In this document: one piece after another, positions 1 to 9,379 of the stretch
Numbering within the stretch: position 1 is the first letter of the stretch
How the letters are laid out: each line of letters starts with the position of its first letter
Assembly (NCBI GenBank): GCA_963837365.1
Contig: CAWIMW010000001.1
Span: 310,001 to 374,000, forward strand
DNA: 64,000 nucleotides
Direction of reading: 5' to 3'
DNA from: CAWBXL01 sp963837365
GTDB taxonomy: Bacteria; Acidobacteriota; Terriglobia; Terriglobales; Acidobacteriaceae
Translations under genes and position numbers: made by a program
The notes under the pieces: generated by a model
Databases searched by the model: none
The model's input: only the letters and a program-made list of their open reading frames with translations
What the model was told of the DNA's origin: nothing

Positions 1-1507
1 TGCCGTTGAGCGCCTTCATGATCTGGTCGGAACTGATGGTTTGCAGCGGCCCCACCACATGCATATCTAAATTAAGATTCCCCGCTCCGCTCAACTTGTC
101 GAGCCCGGTAACGCCGTAGGCCTTGGCCATGGACAACAGTTCGGGCAAGGCTGCCTTCGGTGCCCGCACCGTAGCATCCACAAGTGGAGATTTGGAGGTG
201 TATTGCTTCAGCGTGAATTGCGTCGATGCAGTAGTGCCGCCGGCAGTGACATTGAAATTATCTGAGCGAATTTCAGTAGGTGTGAGCGTCACATTAATTG
301 CCTTGACCTGAACCGGCTTGGCTATGTCTTTCCCGGAGATCTGAATATCACGCCCGCCGAGGGTCCCATTCAAGACTGGCTTGTCGGCAGGGCCCCGCGC
401 CTGAAGGTTGGCATTGATCCGTCCATCCACCTTGGTGTCAGGAGAAAAAGCCATGCCCGCAGCCGCGGCCATGCGGGCGATTTCGACGATAGAAACATCG
501 TTGGCCTTCAGGTTTACATCCAACTGCGCCGGCGTTGGTTTGGAATTCACTGTGCCGCTAATAAGCAGTGGTGTCGGCCCCAGTTTGATGGCTGCTTTGT
601 TGATGGTTAGTAGATCAGTTTGGAGATTGTCGTTGATGTCATAGTCCAAATTGATGGGATATCCCACTTCAATACCGTGCAGTTTCGGTTTATCCACACT
701 CATCTGACCATTCGCCGACACCTGTCCGTTCTGGTTTGCAATCTTTGTGTGCCCGGAGAGAATTCCCTCGGTGTTTTCCAAGGCTGAAGTCTGGAGAAAC
801 TTTTGCAGTCCCGCGATATCAACATCTTTTAGGTCCAGTGTGCCCTTAAACGAAGTAGACGCAGGATCGTCGTGTGACAGCGGACCGCCTGTCCCTTGTA
901 GTTGGATCTGCTGGTCTCCCGATCCGGGTAAGTGGACCGATGCCTCCAGGTTGAAAGGTTTATTAGGGGCAAAGTCCGTAAGCTGGAAGTTTATGTGGTC
1001 ATAGACAGTTCGCGGTTTGTGATTTTGCAGGTCGGTGATGGCAATTTGCCCATCTTCAATCGCCAGCTTCCCCAGAGAAAATCCTTGTTGCTCCGACGAA
1101 GAAGAGGGTGTGGCTGTCTTTTGCCCCAGCGAGGCGAAATTCCATACCCCTTGCGCATCTTTGATCAACTCTACATGGGGCTGTTTCAGGGTGAGCGAAT
1201 CCACTTGAAGAGATTTGTGCAACAGTGGTAACAGTTGCACCGAGATGCTCAACTCCCCAGTCTGTATGAACGGCTGAGTGCTTTTGAATTTTGCATCGTC
1301 GGTGATGGCGAGATTGGCCACGCGAAACCGCGGCGGAAACAGTCCCAAACTCATGTCGCCGAGCTGGACCTTGCGGTTGAGTTGCTCTTCGAGTTTTGTC
1401 TGGATGGTCGCCTGATAATCATTTGGATTAAAGGTGGCCACGAATATGCCGGCCGCAACAACAAGCAGAACCAACACAATCCCGATAATGAGTAGGATTT
1501 TGCGCAT
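1..1507 (-). CDS. AsmA family protein, C-terminus cut by window edge
   Basis: An open frame runs leftward without a stop from an ATG at 1505-1507 to the window edge, giving about 502 residues. The N-terminus MRKILLIIGIVLVLLVVAAG is one membrane helix, followed by FNPNDYQATIQTKLEEQLNR and repeated beta-strand-rich segments with phrases such as LGDMSLGLFPPRFRVANLAI. This is the layout of AsmA-like proteins, inner-membrane-anchored, mostly periplasmic proteins linked to outer-membrane lipid homeostasis. The frame was read by hand from the minus strand. It lies 109 bp downstream of the methyltransferase gene on the same strand, so it may be co-transcribed or have its own promoter in that gap. The family is clear; the specific role is not. 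Confidence 0.85.
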   Translation of the reverse strand, partial: MRKILLIIGIVLVLLVVAAGIFVATFNPNDYQATIQTKLEEQLNRKVQLGDMSLGLFPPRFRVANLAITDDAKFKSTQPFIQTGELSISVQLLPLLHKSLQVDSLTLKQPHVELIKDAQGVWNFASLGQKTATPSSSSEQQGFSLGKLAIEDGQIAITDLQNHKPRTVYDHINFQLTDFAPNKPFNLEASVHLPGSGDQQIQLQGTGGPLSHDDPASTSFKGTLDLKDVDIAGLQKFLQTSALENTEGILSGHTKIANQNGQVSANGQMSVDKPKLHGIEVGYPINLDYDINDNLQTDLLTINKAAIKLGPTPLLISGTVNSKPTPAQLDVNLKANDVSIVEIARMAAAAGMAFSPDTKVDGRINANLQARGPADKPVLNGTLGGRDIQISGKDIAKPVQVKAINVTLTPTEIRSDNFNVTAGGTTASTQFTLKQYTSKSPLVDATVRAPKAALPELLSMAKAYGVTGLDKLSGAGNLNLDMHVVGPLQTISSDQIMKALNG

Positions 1508-1616
1508 AAAGACCTCTGAATGCTCTGGATTAGGGTATACCTTGAGGATACTCCTCTGAAATCAGGAGGGCACCGAACAATTGGACAATCAAGGGGGTCG
1601 TTTCGTGGAAGGTGCC

Positions 1617-3254
1617 CTAATTTTCTGTTGTGAAAAAATTAATGCTCACAGTGGCGAGGTCCGATGCTGGGAATTTGGCTTGATAACGCGGATCGGCTTT
1701 AAGTCCGGCTTCGCGAACACATTCCAGAAAAATAGGGACCTCAACCAGATATTGGTCTGAAAATCCATGTGTGCCGTCGTAAGCCACAGCCGGAGTCTTC
1801 TCCAGATTGGCAGCCGTCAGCTCGGGAGGCAAGGTGTGCAGTTCCAGCGCCATCAGCCCAAAACGCCCGACATAGGGAGCCCAGCGGCGAAGGTGGCGGA
1901 CTAGATTTTCCTCTAACTCATCCGGCGCGACTTCTTTGCCAAAGTGCGAAAATGCACCGGTCGAGTGGCTGGTGCGTGAGCCCCTAACATAGTCGGTCGG
2001 CGGCAGGAACGGACGATTGTGGTCGAGGAAGGAACGCACATGCAGCAAATCGTGAATGTCCAACCCAATCTGCTCCAGGTCGCCGGCTAATAGCGCGGGA
2101 CGATTGATATCTCCATGGATGACGTGAAAGGTAGGAATCTCAGCCTTGCGCAGCATCTGCTTGGCCACACGGCGGGCCACTTTGTTGAAGTCGGCTCCCA
2201 CAATGATGAGGGGATTTTTGTCCAGCGACTGGCCGCGCAGCGTGTGTTTCTTCACCACCGAATAAACGTGCTCCAGAAAAGTGCCGTCGCCACAGCCCAT
2301 GTCACAGACACCGCGCGGTTGTTGGGCGAGTGGGCGGTTGAAAATCTCGATAACGATTTCATCCACTTTCTTGAAATATGTTTTGTGCGCTCCGCCACTC
2401 CCCCAGACGTTCATCCCGCGATTCACCAGCAACTCGACGCCGTTGTCATCCATACGCGGAATGCGGGGATTGCCAAAAAGAAGCGTGCTGACCACATTAA
2501 ACGTAGGCAGGTAGGAGACAGTGACTCCGTAGGAGGTTGCAATTTGGGCTGCATAGCGCCCGCATGACGTCAGCGATACCGCACCTTGTTCGCGTGTGAC
2601 CCACCCCTGCATTGCCAGCAAATCGAAAATGCAGGCAAGGCTCGTCTGGTTCCCCATGTCGCTGAGTTTGACCGGCCCTCGTTCGAGGTGTGACAAAATT
2701 CCATCGCGAGCCAGCGCCACCATGGCGGGACCGATCAACATTCCTTCCATATGCCCGCGTACCTGCTCGCACACCCGAGCTGAGAGTTCATTCTGCTCAG
2801 GGTGCAGTCCCCAATGCTCTTTGGCACGCGAAACAAATTCCCGCAGTGAAGGAAGGATCGGCTCATCCGACCCGCTATACAGGAAGTCTTCCAGGAAGAC
2901 CGCTTTGGGAATGAAAGAAACCACTTCTGCATACAACGGCGGCGCGACCTTCAAAGCATAGCGGCCTTGTTCAGTCAGGCTGAAGCTGACCCGGCTCCCG
3001 TTGTCACTGATGTGCTGGTTCATCCAACCGGCAGAAGCCAACAACCGCAACGCCACTCTCAAATATCCGCGATTGCCTCCCGTACGCTCAACCACTTCAT
3101 CGAGCCAAACTCTTTTGTCCGAATTGTCAAATAGATCAAAGACACGTCGGTCGGATAGTGCCTTAACGGTGGGGGCCAGCACAATGCCCGCGAGATGATT
3201 GAAGACAGTGGCGCGGACAACTGCTCTTTCGTCTTCCACGAATGCAGGACCCAT
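1617..3254 (-). CDS. SAM-dependent methyltransferase with two winged-helix-like segments
   Basis: A 545-residue cytosolic protein. SAM-binding motif I, DMGCGDG, is at residues 318-324, followed by an acidic strand end (IVGADF). Before it lie two winged-helix-like stretches (about 25-105 and 165-245), each resembling the N-terminal dimerisation domain of small-molecule O-methyltransferases; the duplicated arrangement recalls AprA-type methyltransferases of polyketide pathways, which is a tentative match. The ATG at 3252-3254 has a GAGG ribosome site about 6 bases upstream. It starts 19 bp after the MetE-like gene on the same strand, so the two almost certainly form an operon. The substrate is unknown; pairing with a MetE-fold partner suggests methyl transfer between a small molecule and a thiol or folate. 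Confidence 0.8.
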   Translation of the reverse strand: MGPAFVEDERAVVRATVFNHLAGIVLAPTVKALSDRRVFDLFDNSDKRVWLDEVVERTGGNRGYLRVALRLLASAGWMNQHISDNGSRVSFSLTEQGRYALKVAPPLYAEVVSFIPKAVFLEDFLYSGSDEPILPSLREFVSRAKEHWGLHPEQNELSARVCEQVRGHMEGMLIGPAMVALARDGILSHLERGPVKLSDMGNQTSLACIFDLLAMQGWVTREQGAVSLTSCGRYAAQIATSYGVTVSYLPTFNVVSTLLFGNPRIPRMDDNGVELLVNRGMNVWGSGGAHKTYFKKVDEIVIEIFNRPLAQQPRGVCDMGCGDGTFLEHVYSVVKKHTLRGQSLDKNPLIIVGADFNKVARRVAKQMLRKAEIPTFHVIHGDINRPALLAGDLEQIGLDIHDLLHVRSFLDHNRPFLPPTDYVRGSRTSHSTGAFSHFGKEVAPDELEENLVRHLRRWAPYVGRFGLMALELHTLPPELTAANLEKTPAVAYDGTHGFSDQYLVEVPIFLECVREAGLKADPRYQAKFPASDLATVSINFFTTEN

Positions 3255-3273
3255 GAGAACCTCAAAGCAACCG

Positions 3274-4278
3274 CTACATTCTTCCTTCGAACAGATCTCG
3301 CCCTTCTACTAACGCGCGCATCTTGCGGTCGACAACGCTACGCTGCAACATCCAGAAACCACAGTCGGGGTGGACGTATTTCAACCGCTCGTATCCCAAC
3401 ACCTTCACTACTTGCTCGATGCGTGAAGCCACAAGTTCCGGGCTTTCGACTTCGTTGTCCTTGATATCAATCATCCCAACCCCAAGCGCGATTTTTGGAT
3501 TCAGCTCGTTGAACACCGCCAGTTCGTCATAGCCGCGGCGGGCAAACTCCAACACCAGGTGATCGGTACGCAGTGAGTTGAGGAAGGGAATCAAATTGCG
3601 CCAGAAGCCGCGCAACTGCGGCTGGCCTCCATAATTGCCGAAGCACACATGCACGGCTTTCTCGTTCAGGACACCGTCCAGTACGTGATTGATGGCTTCC
3701 GCCGCCCAGGGTGCGTCTTCCGGCAATCCAACGATAGAAGCTTCATCCAACTGGACCATGTCGGCTTCGACCATTTCTAATTGGCGGCGGAGAATGGCCG
3801 CGATGTCCATCGCCAGTTCGGCCTCATCTTTGTAGAAGCAGTTGGTCAAGGTACGCGCCAGCATGTGGGGGCCGGTGCAGGTGAACTTAAGAGGCGTCCG
3901 GGTAAGCCGAGCGACAAATTCATAATCGCGCGGCAAATTCAATTTGCCTTCGCGGATTTTTCCCATCACCATCCCCGCCGTCAATGGGCCCGAACTGGAA
4001 GAGCGATCGGAGCGAAAGCGGTCAAAATCAGAAACTGAAAAATGCTGGCGAATGCCTTCCATCTGCGAAGCGAAGTAATCCACCATACCGTTGGTTTCAG
4101 GATGGCTGGGATTGAAGCGCATCAGCTCACCGTCGCTGATCAAATCCAGTCCGGCGAGTTCCTGCGTTTTCAGCACGGCCATGACGGCATCGCGCAATAC
4201 AAGGCGGGAGGTATTCCCGATCAGCCAGGAGGGCACCGGGTAGCTGCCAACTACAGTGGTATTGATTCGCCCATTCAT
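3274..4278 (-). CDS. MetE C-terminal-domain protein (cobalamin-independent methionine synthase-like)
   Basis: A 334-residue protein made only of the C-terminal (zinc/homocysteine) barrel of MetE. The zinc ligands of the family are all visible: His210 and Cys212 in AVHVCFGNYGG, Glu244 in LVLEFARRG and Cys306 in HPDCGFW. The opening TTVVGSYPVP is also typical. Full MetE is about 750 residues and has an N-terminal barrel; that part is missing, as in archaeal-type core synthases and in epoxyalkane:CoM transferases of the same superfamily. It leads an operon with the methyltransferase. It could be a methionine synthase using an unusual donor, or a thiol-alkylating or demethylating enzyme; the sequence alone does not decide. 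Confidence 0.8.
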   Translation of the reverse strand: MNGRINTTVVGSYPVPSWLIGNTSRLVLRDAVMAVLKTQELAGLDLISDGELMRFNPSHPETNGMVDYFASQMEGIRQHFSVSDFDRFRSDRSSSSGPLTAGMVMGKIREGKLNLPRDYEFVARLTRTPLKFTCTGPHMLARTLTNCFYKDEAELAMDIAAILRRQLEMVEADMVQLDEASIVGLPEDAPWAAEAINHVLDGVLNEKAVHVCFGNYGGQPQLRGFWRNLIPFLNSLRTDHLVLEFARRGYDELAVFNELNPKIALGVGMIDIKDNEVESPELVASRIEQVVKVLGYERLKYVHPDCGFWMLQRSVVDRKMRALVEGRDLFEGRM

Positions 4279-4603
4279 GGCTTAATCTTCTGCCGCGCCG
4301 GCGTGAAGCGCAAACATAATACCCCCAAAATGTCAGCTCACTTCGACCCAATCCAGCGCTGGGAACAACGTTCGGAGAAAAAGAGTTTTCATAACTTCAT
4401 CACAGCAAAAGATCAGCAATAAAATTTGTCACTCGCTGTTCGAATTTTGATTATTTCTTTCTGACTTTATGGCTAGCAAGTACACCCAGTGCGCCTTTCA
4501 GCCTGCCCGGTTTCTCGCCGCATGGTTACAAAAAAGTGTCTTGAAATGAAATGACAACAGGAGTATGGATGTTAGAACATTTCCGTTGTAGTTGGAGGCT
4601 GGC
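4279..4603. promoter_or_regulatory. Divergent intergenic region between two MetE-like genes
   Basis: This 325-bp gap separates two oppositely transcribed MetE-C-domain genes and must hold both promoters. It is AT-rich around 4395-4480. I see no convincing -35/-10 pair, no palindrome matching the TetR operator found further right and no gene. The right-hand gene has a clear GGAGG ribosome site at 4594-4598. Confidence 0.5.
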
Positions 4604-5713
4604 GTGTTCCGAAGCGATGTAGTTGGGAGCCTTTTGCGCCCCGAATACCTGAAAGAAGCGCGCGAAAAGCACGACGAAGGCAAGCTCACAGACGCGGAGT
4701 TCAAACGCGTAGAAGACCGCGCCATCAACGAAGCCATTGAGCTGCAAATTCGCACGGGGGTGGAAGTCATCACCGACGGCGAGTTGCGCCGCTACGCATT
4801 CTTCGGCCACTTGATTGACGCGGTTGAAGGCTATGACAAGTTCGGTGGTTGGGCCATTCCCTTCCGCAATGAAAAGGGAGAAGAATTAGTTCTGCCCCGC
4901 CCGGTCGTAGTTTCAAAACTTCGCCGCAAGCGTCCGCTGTGCGCCGAAGAATTCACTTTTCTCCGCGCCCGCACCGACCATCCCGGCAAAACCACAATGA
5001 TCAGTGCGCAACAAGCGGCGGCATATTACGACAGCAAGAAATCCGCCGGCGCCTACCCAAACGTGGATGCCTATCTCGCCGATCTGGTGGACATTCTCCG
5101 CGATGAGGTGGCGGAGTTGATCCGCCTGGGCTGCACTTACATCCAGATTGACTCGCCTCAGTACACCGCGCTGCTCGATCCGACGCTGCGCGAAGGTTAC
5201 AGAAAACGCGGCAACGATCCTGATCGCCTGCTGGATCTCTCCATCGAAATGGACAATGCCGTAATCGGCGATCATCCCGGTATCATTTTCGGCCTGCACC
5301 TCTGCCGCGGCAATAACCAGAGCAAGTTCTACTCCTCAGGCGACTACGGCCCGATCACCAAGGTGTTCACGAACACCAAATTCCATCGTTTCCTGCTCGA
5401 GTACGATGACGACCGCTCAGGAGGTTTCGAGCCTCTACGCGAAGTTCCGGAAAACCGAACCGTCGTGCTCGGCTTGGTGAGTTCCAAGAAGGCTGTGCTA
5501 GAAAGCAAGGACGAACTAAAACGCCGCATCGAAGAGGCTTCGCGTTACATGCCTCTGGAGCGGCTGGCCCTGAGTCCTCAATGCGGATTTGCATCCACTC
5601 TGGAAGGCAACCTGGTCACCGTCCGAGACCAGGAAGCCAAACTGCGTCTGGTGGCGGATGTGGCCAGAGAAGTATGGGGAAAACCAGTACCGGTTGGTTC
5701 TTCCCGCGGTTAA
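4604..5713 (+). CDS. MetE C-terminal-domain protein, second divergent paralogue
   Basis: About 369 residues starting at GTG 4604, chosen because GGAGG (4594-4598) sits 5 bases upstream; a TTG at 4592 overlaps that site and is unlikely. Begins FRSDVVGSLLRPEYLK, the usual start of stand-alone MetE-C proteins (vitamin B12-independent methionine synthase family). Zinc ligands are present: His232 and Cys234 in GLHLCRGN, Glu266 in LLEYDDD and Cys327 in LSPQCGF. It is only distantly like the neighbour on the opposite strand and belongs to a different branch, with a longer central insertion. Known members of this superfamily transfer methyl or alkyl groups to thiols. The substrate is unknown; the next gene is a TonB receptor under TetR-type operators. 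Confidence 0.8.
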   Translation: MFRSDVVGSLLRPEYLKEAREKHDEGKLTDAEFKRVEDRAINEAIELQIRTGVEVITDGELRRYAFFGHLIDAVEGYDKFGGWAIPFRNEKGEELVLPRPVVVSKLRRKRPLCAEEFTFLRARTDHPGKTTMISAQQAAAYYDSKKSAGAYPNVDAYLADLVDILRDEVAELIRLGCTYIQIDSPQYTALLDPTLREGYRKRGNDPDRLLDLSIEMDNAVIGDHPGIIFGLHLCRGNNQSKFYSSGDYGPITKVFTNTKFHRFLLEYDDDRSGGFEPLREVPENRTVVLGLVSSKKAVLESKDELKRRIEEASRYMPLERLALSPQCGFASTLEGNLVTVRDQEAKLRLVADVAREVWGKPVPVGSSRG

Positions 5714-5810
5714 AGTTTGGCGAAACAAAGTTAGCTAACCCGTTTCCGTTTGAACTTATTGTCTTGACAGGCGAGGGGTCTTATGAAAAATACTTCACCC
5801 GAGGATATTT

Positions 5811-5826
5811 GAACGTACGTTCGATA
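5811..5826 (+). promoter_or_regulatory. Palindromic operator 1 (proposed TetR site)
   Basis: GAACGTACGTTCGATA: the first 12 bases are a perfect palindrome and the GATA tail is shared with two other copies in the window. It lies about 115 bp upstream of the TonB receptor start, downstream of a TTGACA hexamer at 5764-5769. The match to the sites near the acyl-CoA ligases and the TetR gene is direct sequence observation; binding by that regulator is inference. Confidence 0.7.
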
Positions 5827-5906
5827 GGGATTTTTTTCTTCCGGGCAGGGGGCCATCTCGAAAGCACTACTACCCAATTGCATGTTTGCATGTTTCTGCA
5901 ATTTTA

Positions 5907-5918
5907 GAACGTACGTTC
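5907..5918 (+). promoter_or_regulatory. Palindromic operator 2 (proposed TetR site)
   Basis: A second perfect GAACGTACGTTC, 22 bases before the TonB receptor ATG and 85 bases after operator 1. A TTGCAT (5878-5883) and ATTTTA (5901-5906) spaced by 17 bases would place the operator directly after the -10 element. A strong GGAGG at 5932-5936 follows. Confidence 0.7.
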
Positions 5919-5940
5919 GCTCTAGAACGATGGAGGTTTT

Positions 5941-8900
5941 ATGAGACTGCGTTGCTTCTGCTGGGTTCTGATGGTGTTGCTCTCCGCTTCGCTTCTAACC
6001 CTGCCCGCTTTCGGCCAGGCCACTGTCAGCTTTGCTCAATTGAATGGCACCGTGCTCGATGAAGGCGGACGCGCAGTTGTCAAAGCATCCATCAACCTGC
6101 GCGAGATGGAGACCAACCAAAGCTATACGGCGACCACCAATGATGCGGGATTCTATGTGATTCCGGCGCTCCCTCCGGGACGCTATGAGCTGACCGTTTC
6201 CTACAGCGGTTTTGGTAAATCGACGCACTCCGGAATCGTCCTTTCCGTCGGCCAGACGGCGAGCGTCAACGTCACTTTGAAAGTCGCCGCTAAGGGTGAA
6301 GTGATCAACGTCACGACTGAGGCGCCAACTGTCGAAACCACCCGCACTGAAATCAGCAACGTCATTGATACCCGGCAAATTCAGAATCTTCCCGTCAGCG
6401 GCCGTTTATTCACGGATTTTGCGCTGTTGACACCGGGCGTCGCCACGGGCCGAACCAGCCTCGGAACCACGTTTACTGAATTCGAAATCACTCAGATTTC
6501 CTTTGGTGGCCAGCGCTCTTTTAGCAACATCATCACTGTAGATGGCGCCGATTTCATCAATGCGCAAACTGGGGTGCAACGAGCTACCCCACCCCAAGAA
6601 TCCGTGCAGGAATTCCGCGTGGTGAACAACAGCTTTGGCAACGAATCCGGACGTGCCCTGGGCGGTATCGTGAACGTAGTGACCAAATCTGGAACCAATG
6701 ATCTTCATGGGTCGATTTACGATTACCTGCAAAACAGCGGAGTGGATTCTCGTTCGCTTTTGCAACCGCGCCCGGCCCCTTTTGCGCTGCGGCAGAACCA
6801 GTTCGGCGGCACTCTCGGCGGCCCGATCAAGAAGGACCGGACCTTCTTCTTCATGAACTATGAAGGTGTGCGGCGCGGCGAAGCGCCGGTTCTCCCAGGA
6901 GACTTCCGCGATAATATTTCCCTGATCAACCAGGCGAAAGCATATCTAGGACTACCGCCGGAAAATCCAAATCCAATCAAGACCAAAGACAACGATTACG
7001 GTTTCGTCAGAGTAGACCATCAGATCAGCAACAATAATCGTCTTGCCGTTCGTTACAACGTCGAAGACGCGCGCGATCTGAATCAGTTGGTGGGGAACAC
7101 GGAAGACGGCGGTGGTATTGGAGCAGCCAGCGGAGGACGTAATCTCTTCATTCGCGATCAGTCAGTGGTTGGTTCGTTGACTAGCCTACTAAAGCCGGAT
7201 CTGGTGAACACAGCTCTGGTCCAGTATGCCCGGCGGCACTACAACTTCCCCGGCGTCACCGGCCAACCAAACCTGGACCTTCCCAACGACCTGTCATTCG
7301 GACACAATTTCGGCACGTTGGATGCTATTTACGAGAGCCGTGTTCAATTTGCCGACTCCATGGACTGGGTCAAAGGTAACCATGTCTGGAAGTTCGGCTA
7401 CGATTCAAACTACCTCAACGACTACGGGAACTTTCCTGGTTTTACTCCCGCTCGGATCGTTATCCCGGGTCTCGATTGTTTGATGGAATTCGCCAACTTT
7501 GTAAAGTACGACGCCACGACCGGCAACTCCAATTCAGCGCTTCCGGACCTTCCCATGATTTCAGGCGCGCCGGGACCGAGTGGAACGTGCCCGGATGTCC
7601 CAGGGAACTTCCAAAATGGCGCGGCGGTGACGTTCTTCGGAGTTGCACTTCCCAGGGAGAATGGACCGGGGGCCAATCAGTACCATGAAGGCTTCGTACC
7701 CTCCGGCCCCTTCGGTGGCGGAGCGGTGGATCACAACTGGCCGAACGCTTTCGATCCAAGCTTGTTCTCCAGTTACGGTTTTCAAATGAACCACGGCTAT
7801 CAGGGTTTCTTCGTTCAAGATCAGTGGAAGTTGAGTAACAAGCTCACCTTGAACTATGGCCTGCGGTGGGACTTTGAAACTGGCCTTAGCCGGCAGATCG
7901 ACTCCTATTATGGCGGTTGGCAGCCGAGGTTCGGTTTTGCCTATGCCCCAGACAACAAGACCGTGATTCGTGGCGGAGCGGGCATGTTCTTCGACCGCAA
8001 CAACATGACCTTCTTCTTCATTACCGGGAACCAGAAGAATGTCCCCGGGTTTCTCTGCAACCCGACCAGCGCCGACGTTAGTTGTGCCGCGAACACTCCT
8101 ATCAATCTTCCCATGGTGCGAACCGGTGCAGCGGATGGGGGCTGGCAATTGGATCAAGTTGTTTCGCTTGCGCAAGTTCCCGGACTTGGAAACCTGGCTG
8201 CCGAAAAAGCTATGTCGATCCTGTTAACCGGGCAATATGGTCCACAATTCATGACAGGAGAGTGTGACCCTCCTTTGGGCGTATTCAACTGCAATGGGCC
8301 GGGAGCGGGAGGCATGGATCGTCACAACAGCAAACTTCCCTATGCCGAGCAAGCCAGCTTTGAAATTGACCGCGAAGTTGGCGGTGGCCTTACCCTGGAT
8401 CTCGGATATCTGTTCGTGGGCGCCCATCGTCTGATTCGCGGCAACAACTTGAATGTCTCTTGTCCAATTGGCACATCGAAGCCAGGCAATCCTGGCGATG
8501 CGCAAGGTTGGCTGAATCCGGACGGCAGCCATAGCGCGTGCGTTGGAACCCCGGATTTGGAGTTTGGCAAGCCCCATTTTGCCGGACCAGAATTTCCTGG
8601 TGCGCCCGGACTCCTTAGTGCTGGCCTTCTTGATTTCAACAATGGTGTAGTCAATGCGAATTACCACGGCCTTACCTTTCAGGTCATCGAGAGACTAGGC
8701 AAGTACTTCAACTTGAATGCCAACTACACCTTCTCCAAGAGCATTGACGATGGCAATTTCACCACCTTCATCAATCTTCCGCAGAATCAATTTGATTACA
8801 AAGCGGAACGGGCGCTTTCCAATCAGAATGTACGCCACCGTTTTGTGGCGAATTTTTCAGCGAGTACCCCAACTCATGGGTCGGCACTGTCCAAGGATTG

Positions 8901-9315
8901 GACATTCAGCAGCATCATTACCGCGCAGTCTGGGCGTCCCTTTACCTTATTTGATGGTTTCGATGCCAATGGTGACACCAACCCGGTGACCGATCGAGTT
9001 GGACTCTCGCGCCGCAATACTTATATTGGCGACAAGCTCCTCACCTGGGACGCGCGGGTGTCGCGGGCCTTAAAGCTCAATGAACGCGCGAAACTTGAGC
9101 TCAGCGTCGATGCTTTCAATCTGTTTAATCGGCAAAATGTTGATGAAGTTACGTCTGTTTATGGGTTGCCGGATTTCTTTGGGGCACCTGTACCTCAGCA
9201 CTACGGAGACGGAATTGGGCCGCTACCAATTCCTGGCGCCAACGGAAACTTTGGACAGCCACGCACCATGCTGAATCCACGGCAACTCCAGTTCGCAGCC
9301 AAGCTGACTTTCTAG
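5941..9315 (+). CDS. TonB-dependent receptor with carboxypeptidase-regulatory-like domain (Oar-like)
   Basis: A 1124-residue outer-membrane protein. A signal peptide (to about residue 28, LLTLPAFGQA) is followed by a CarboxypepD_reg-like beta-sandwich (about 32-115: GTVLDEGGRAVVKASINLRE), then a plug domain with RQIQNLPVSGR and GGIVNVVTKSGTNDLHGSIY, and a large beta-barrel ending in LQFAAKLTF, a C-terminal aromatic as expected for BAM insertion. Acidobacteria carry many such Oar-like receptors, generally for large or plant-derived substrates. The ATG has GGAGG 4 bases upstream. It is preceded by two palindromes matching sites at the acyl-CoA ligase and TetR genes, so it is probably the uptake component of that regulon. 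The substrate cannot be read from sequence. Confidence 0.93.
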   Translation: MRLRCFCWVLMVLLSASLLTLPAFGQATVSFAQLNGTVLDEGGRAVVKASINLREMETNQSYTATTNDAGFYVIPALPPGRYELTVSYSGFGKSTHSGIVLSVGQTASVNVTLKVAAKGEVINVTTEAPTVETTRTEISNVIDTRQIQNLPVSGRLFTDFALLTPGVATGRTSLGTTFTEFEITQISFGGQRSFSNIITVDGADFINAQTGVQRATPPQESVQEFRVVNNSFGNESGRALGGIVNVVTKSGTNDLHGSIYDYLQNSGVDSRSLLQPRPAPFALRQNQFGGTLGGPIKKDRTFFFMNYEGVRRGEAPVLPGDFRDNISLINQAKAYLGLPPENPNPIKTKDNDYGFVRVDHQISNNNRLAVRYNVEDARDLNQLVGNTEDGGGIGAASGGRNLFIRDQSVVGSLTSLLKPDLVNTALVQYARRHYNFPGVTGQPNLDLPNDLSFGHNFGTLDAIYESRVQFADSMDWVKGNHVWKFGYDSNYLNDYGNFPGFTPARIVIPGLDCLMEFANFVKYDATTGNSNSALPDLPMISGAPGPSGTCPDVPGNFQNGAAVTFFGVALPRENGPGANQYHEGFVPSGPFGGGAVDHNWPNAFDPSLFSSYGFQMNHGYQGFFVQDQWKLSNKLTLNYGLRWDFETGLSRQIDSYYGGWQPRFGFAYAPDNKTVIRGGAGMFFDRNNMTFFFITGNQKNVPGFLCNPTSADVSCAANTPINLPMVRTGAADGGWQLDQVVSLAQVPGLGNLAAEKAMSILLTGQYGPQFMTGECDPPLGVFNCNGPGAGGMDRHNSKLPYAEQASFEIDREVGGGLTLDLGYLFVGAHRLIRGNNLNVSCPIGTSKPGNPGDAQGWLNPDGSHSACVGTPDLEFGKPHFAGPEFPGAPGLLSAGLLDFNNGVVNANYHGLTFQVIERLGKYFNLNANYTFSKSIDDGNFTTFINLPQNQFDYKAERALSNQNVRHRFVANFSASTPTHGSALSKDWTFSSIITAQSGRPFTLFDGFDANGDTNPVTDRVGLSRRNTYIGDKLLTWDARVSRALKLNERAKLELSVDAFNLFNRQNVDEVTSVYGLPDFFGAPVPQHYGDGIGPLPIPGANGNFGQPRTMLNPRQLQFAAKLTF

Positions 9316-9332
9316 ACCGGCGCCTCAACCGA

Positions 9333-9362
9333 ATGGGCCGTTCACTGCTGTGAACGGCCCAT
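9333..9362. terminator. Bidirectional intrinsic terminator
   Basis: A perfect 13-bp stem (ATGGGCCGTTCAC with its complement) around a TGCT loop, between the convergent TonB receptor (stop 9315) and acyl-CoA ligase (stop 9380). T-rich sequence follows on the right. It can serve both genes. Confidence 0.85.
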
Positions 9363-9379
9363 TTGCCTTGCCGGTCTTT

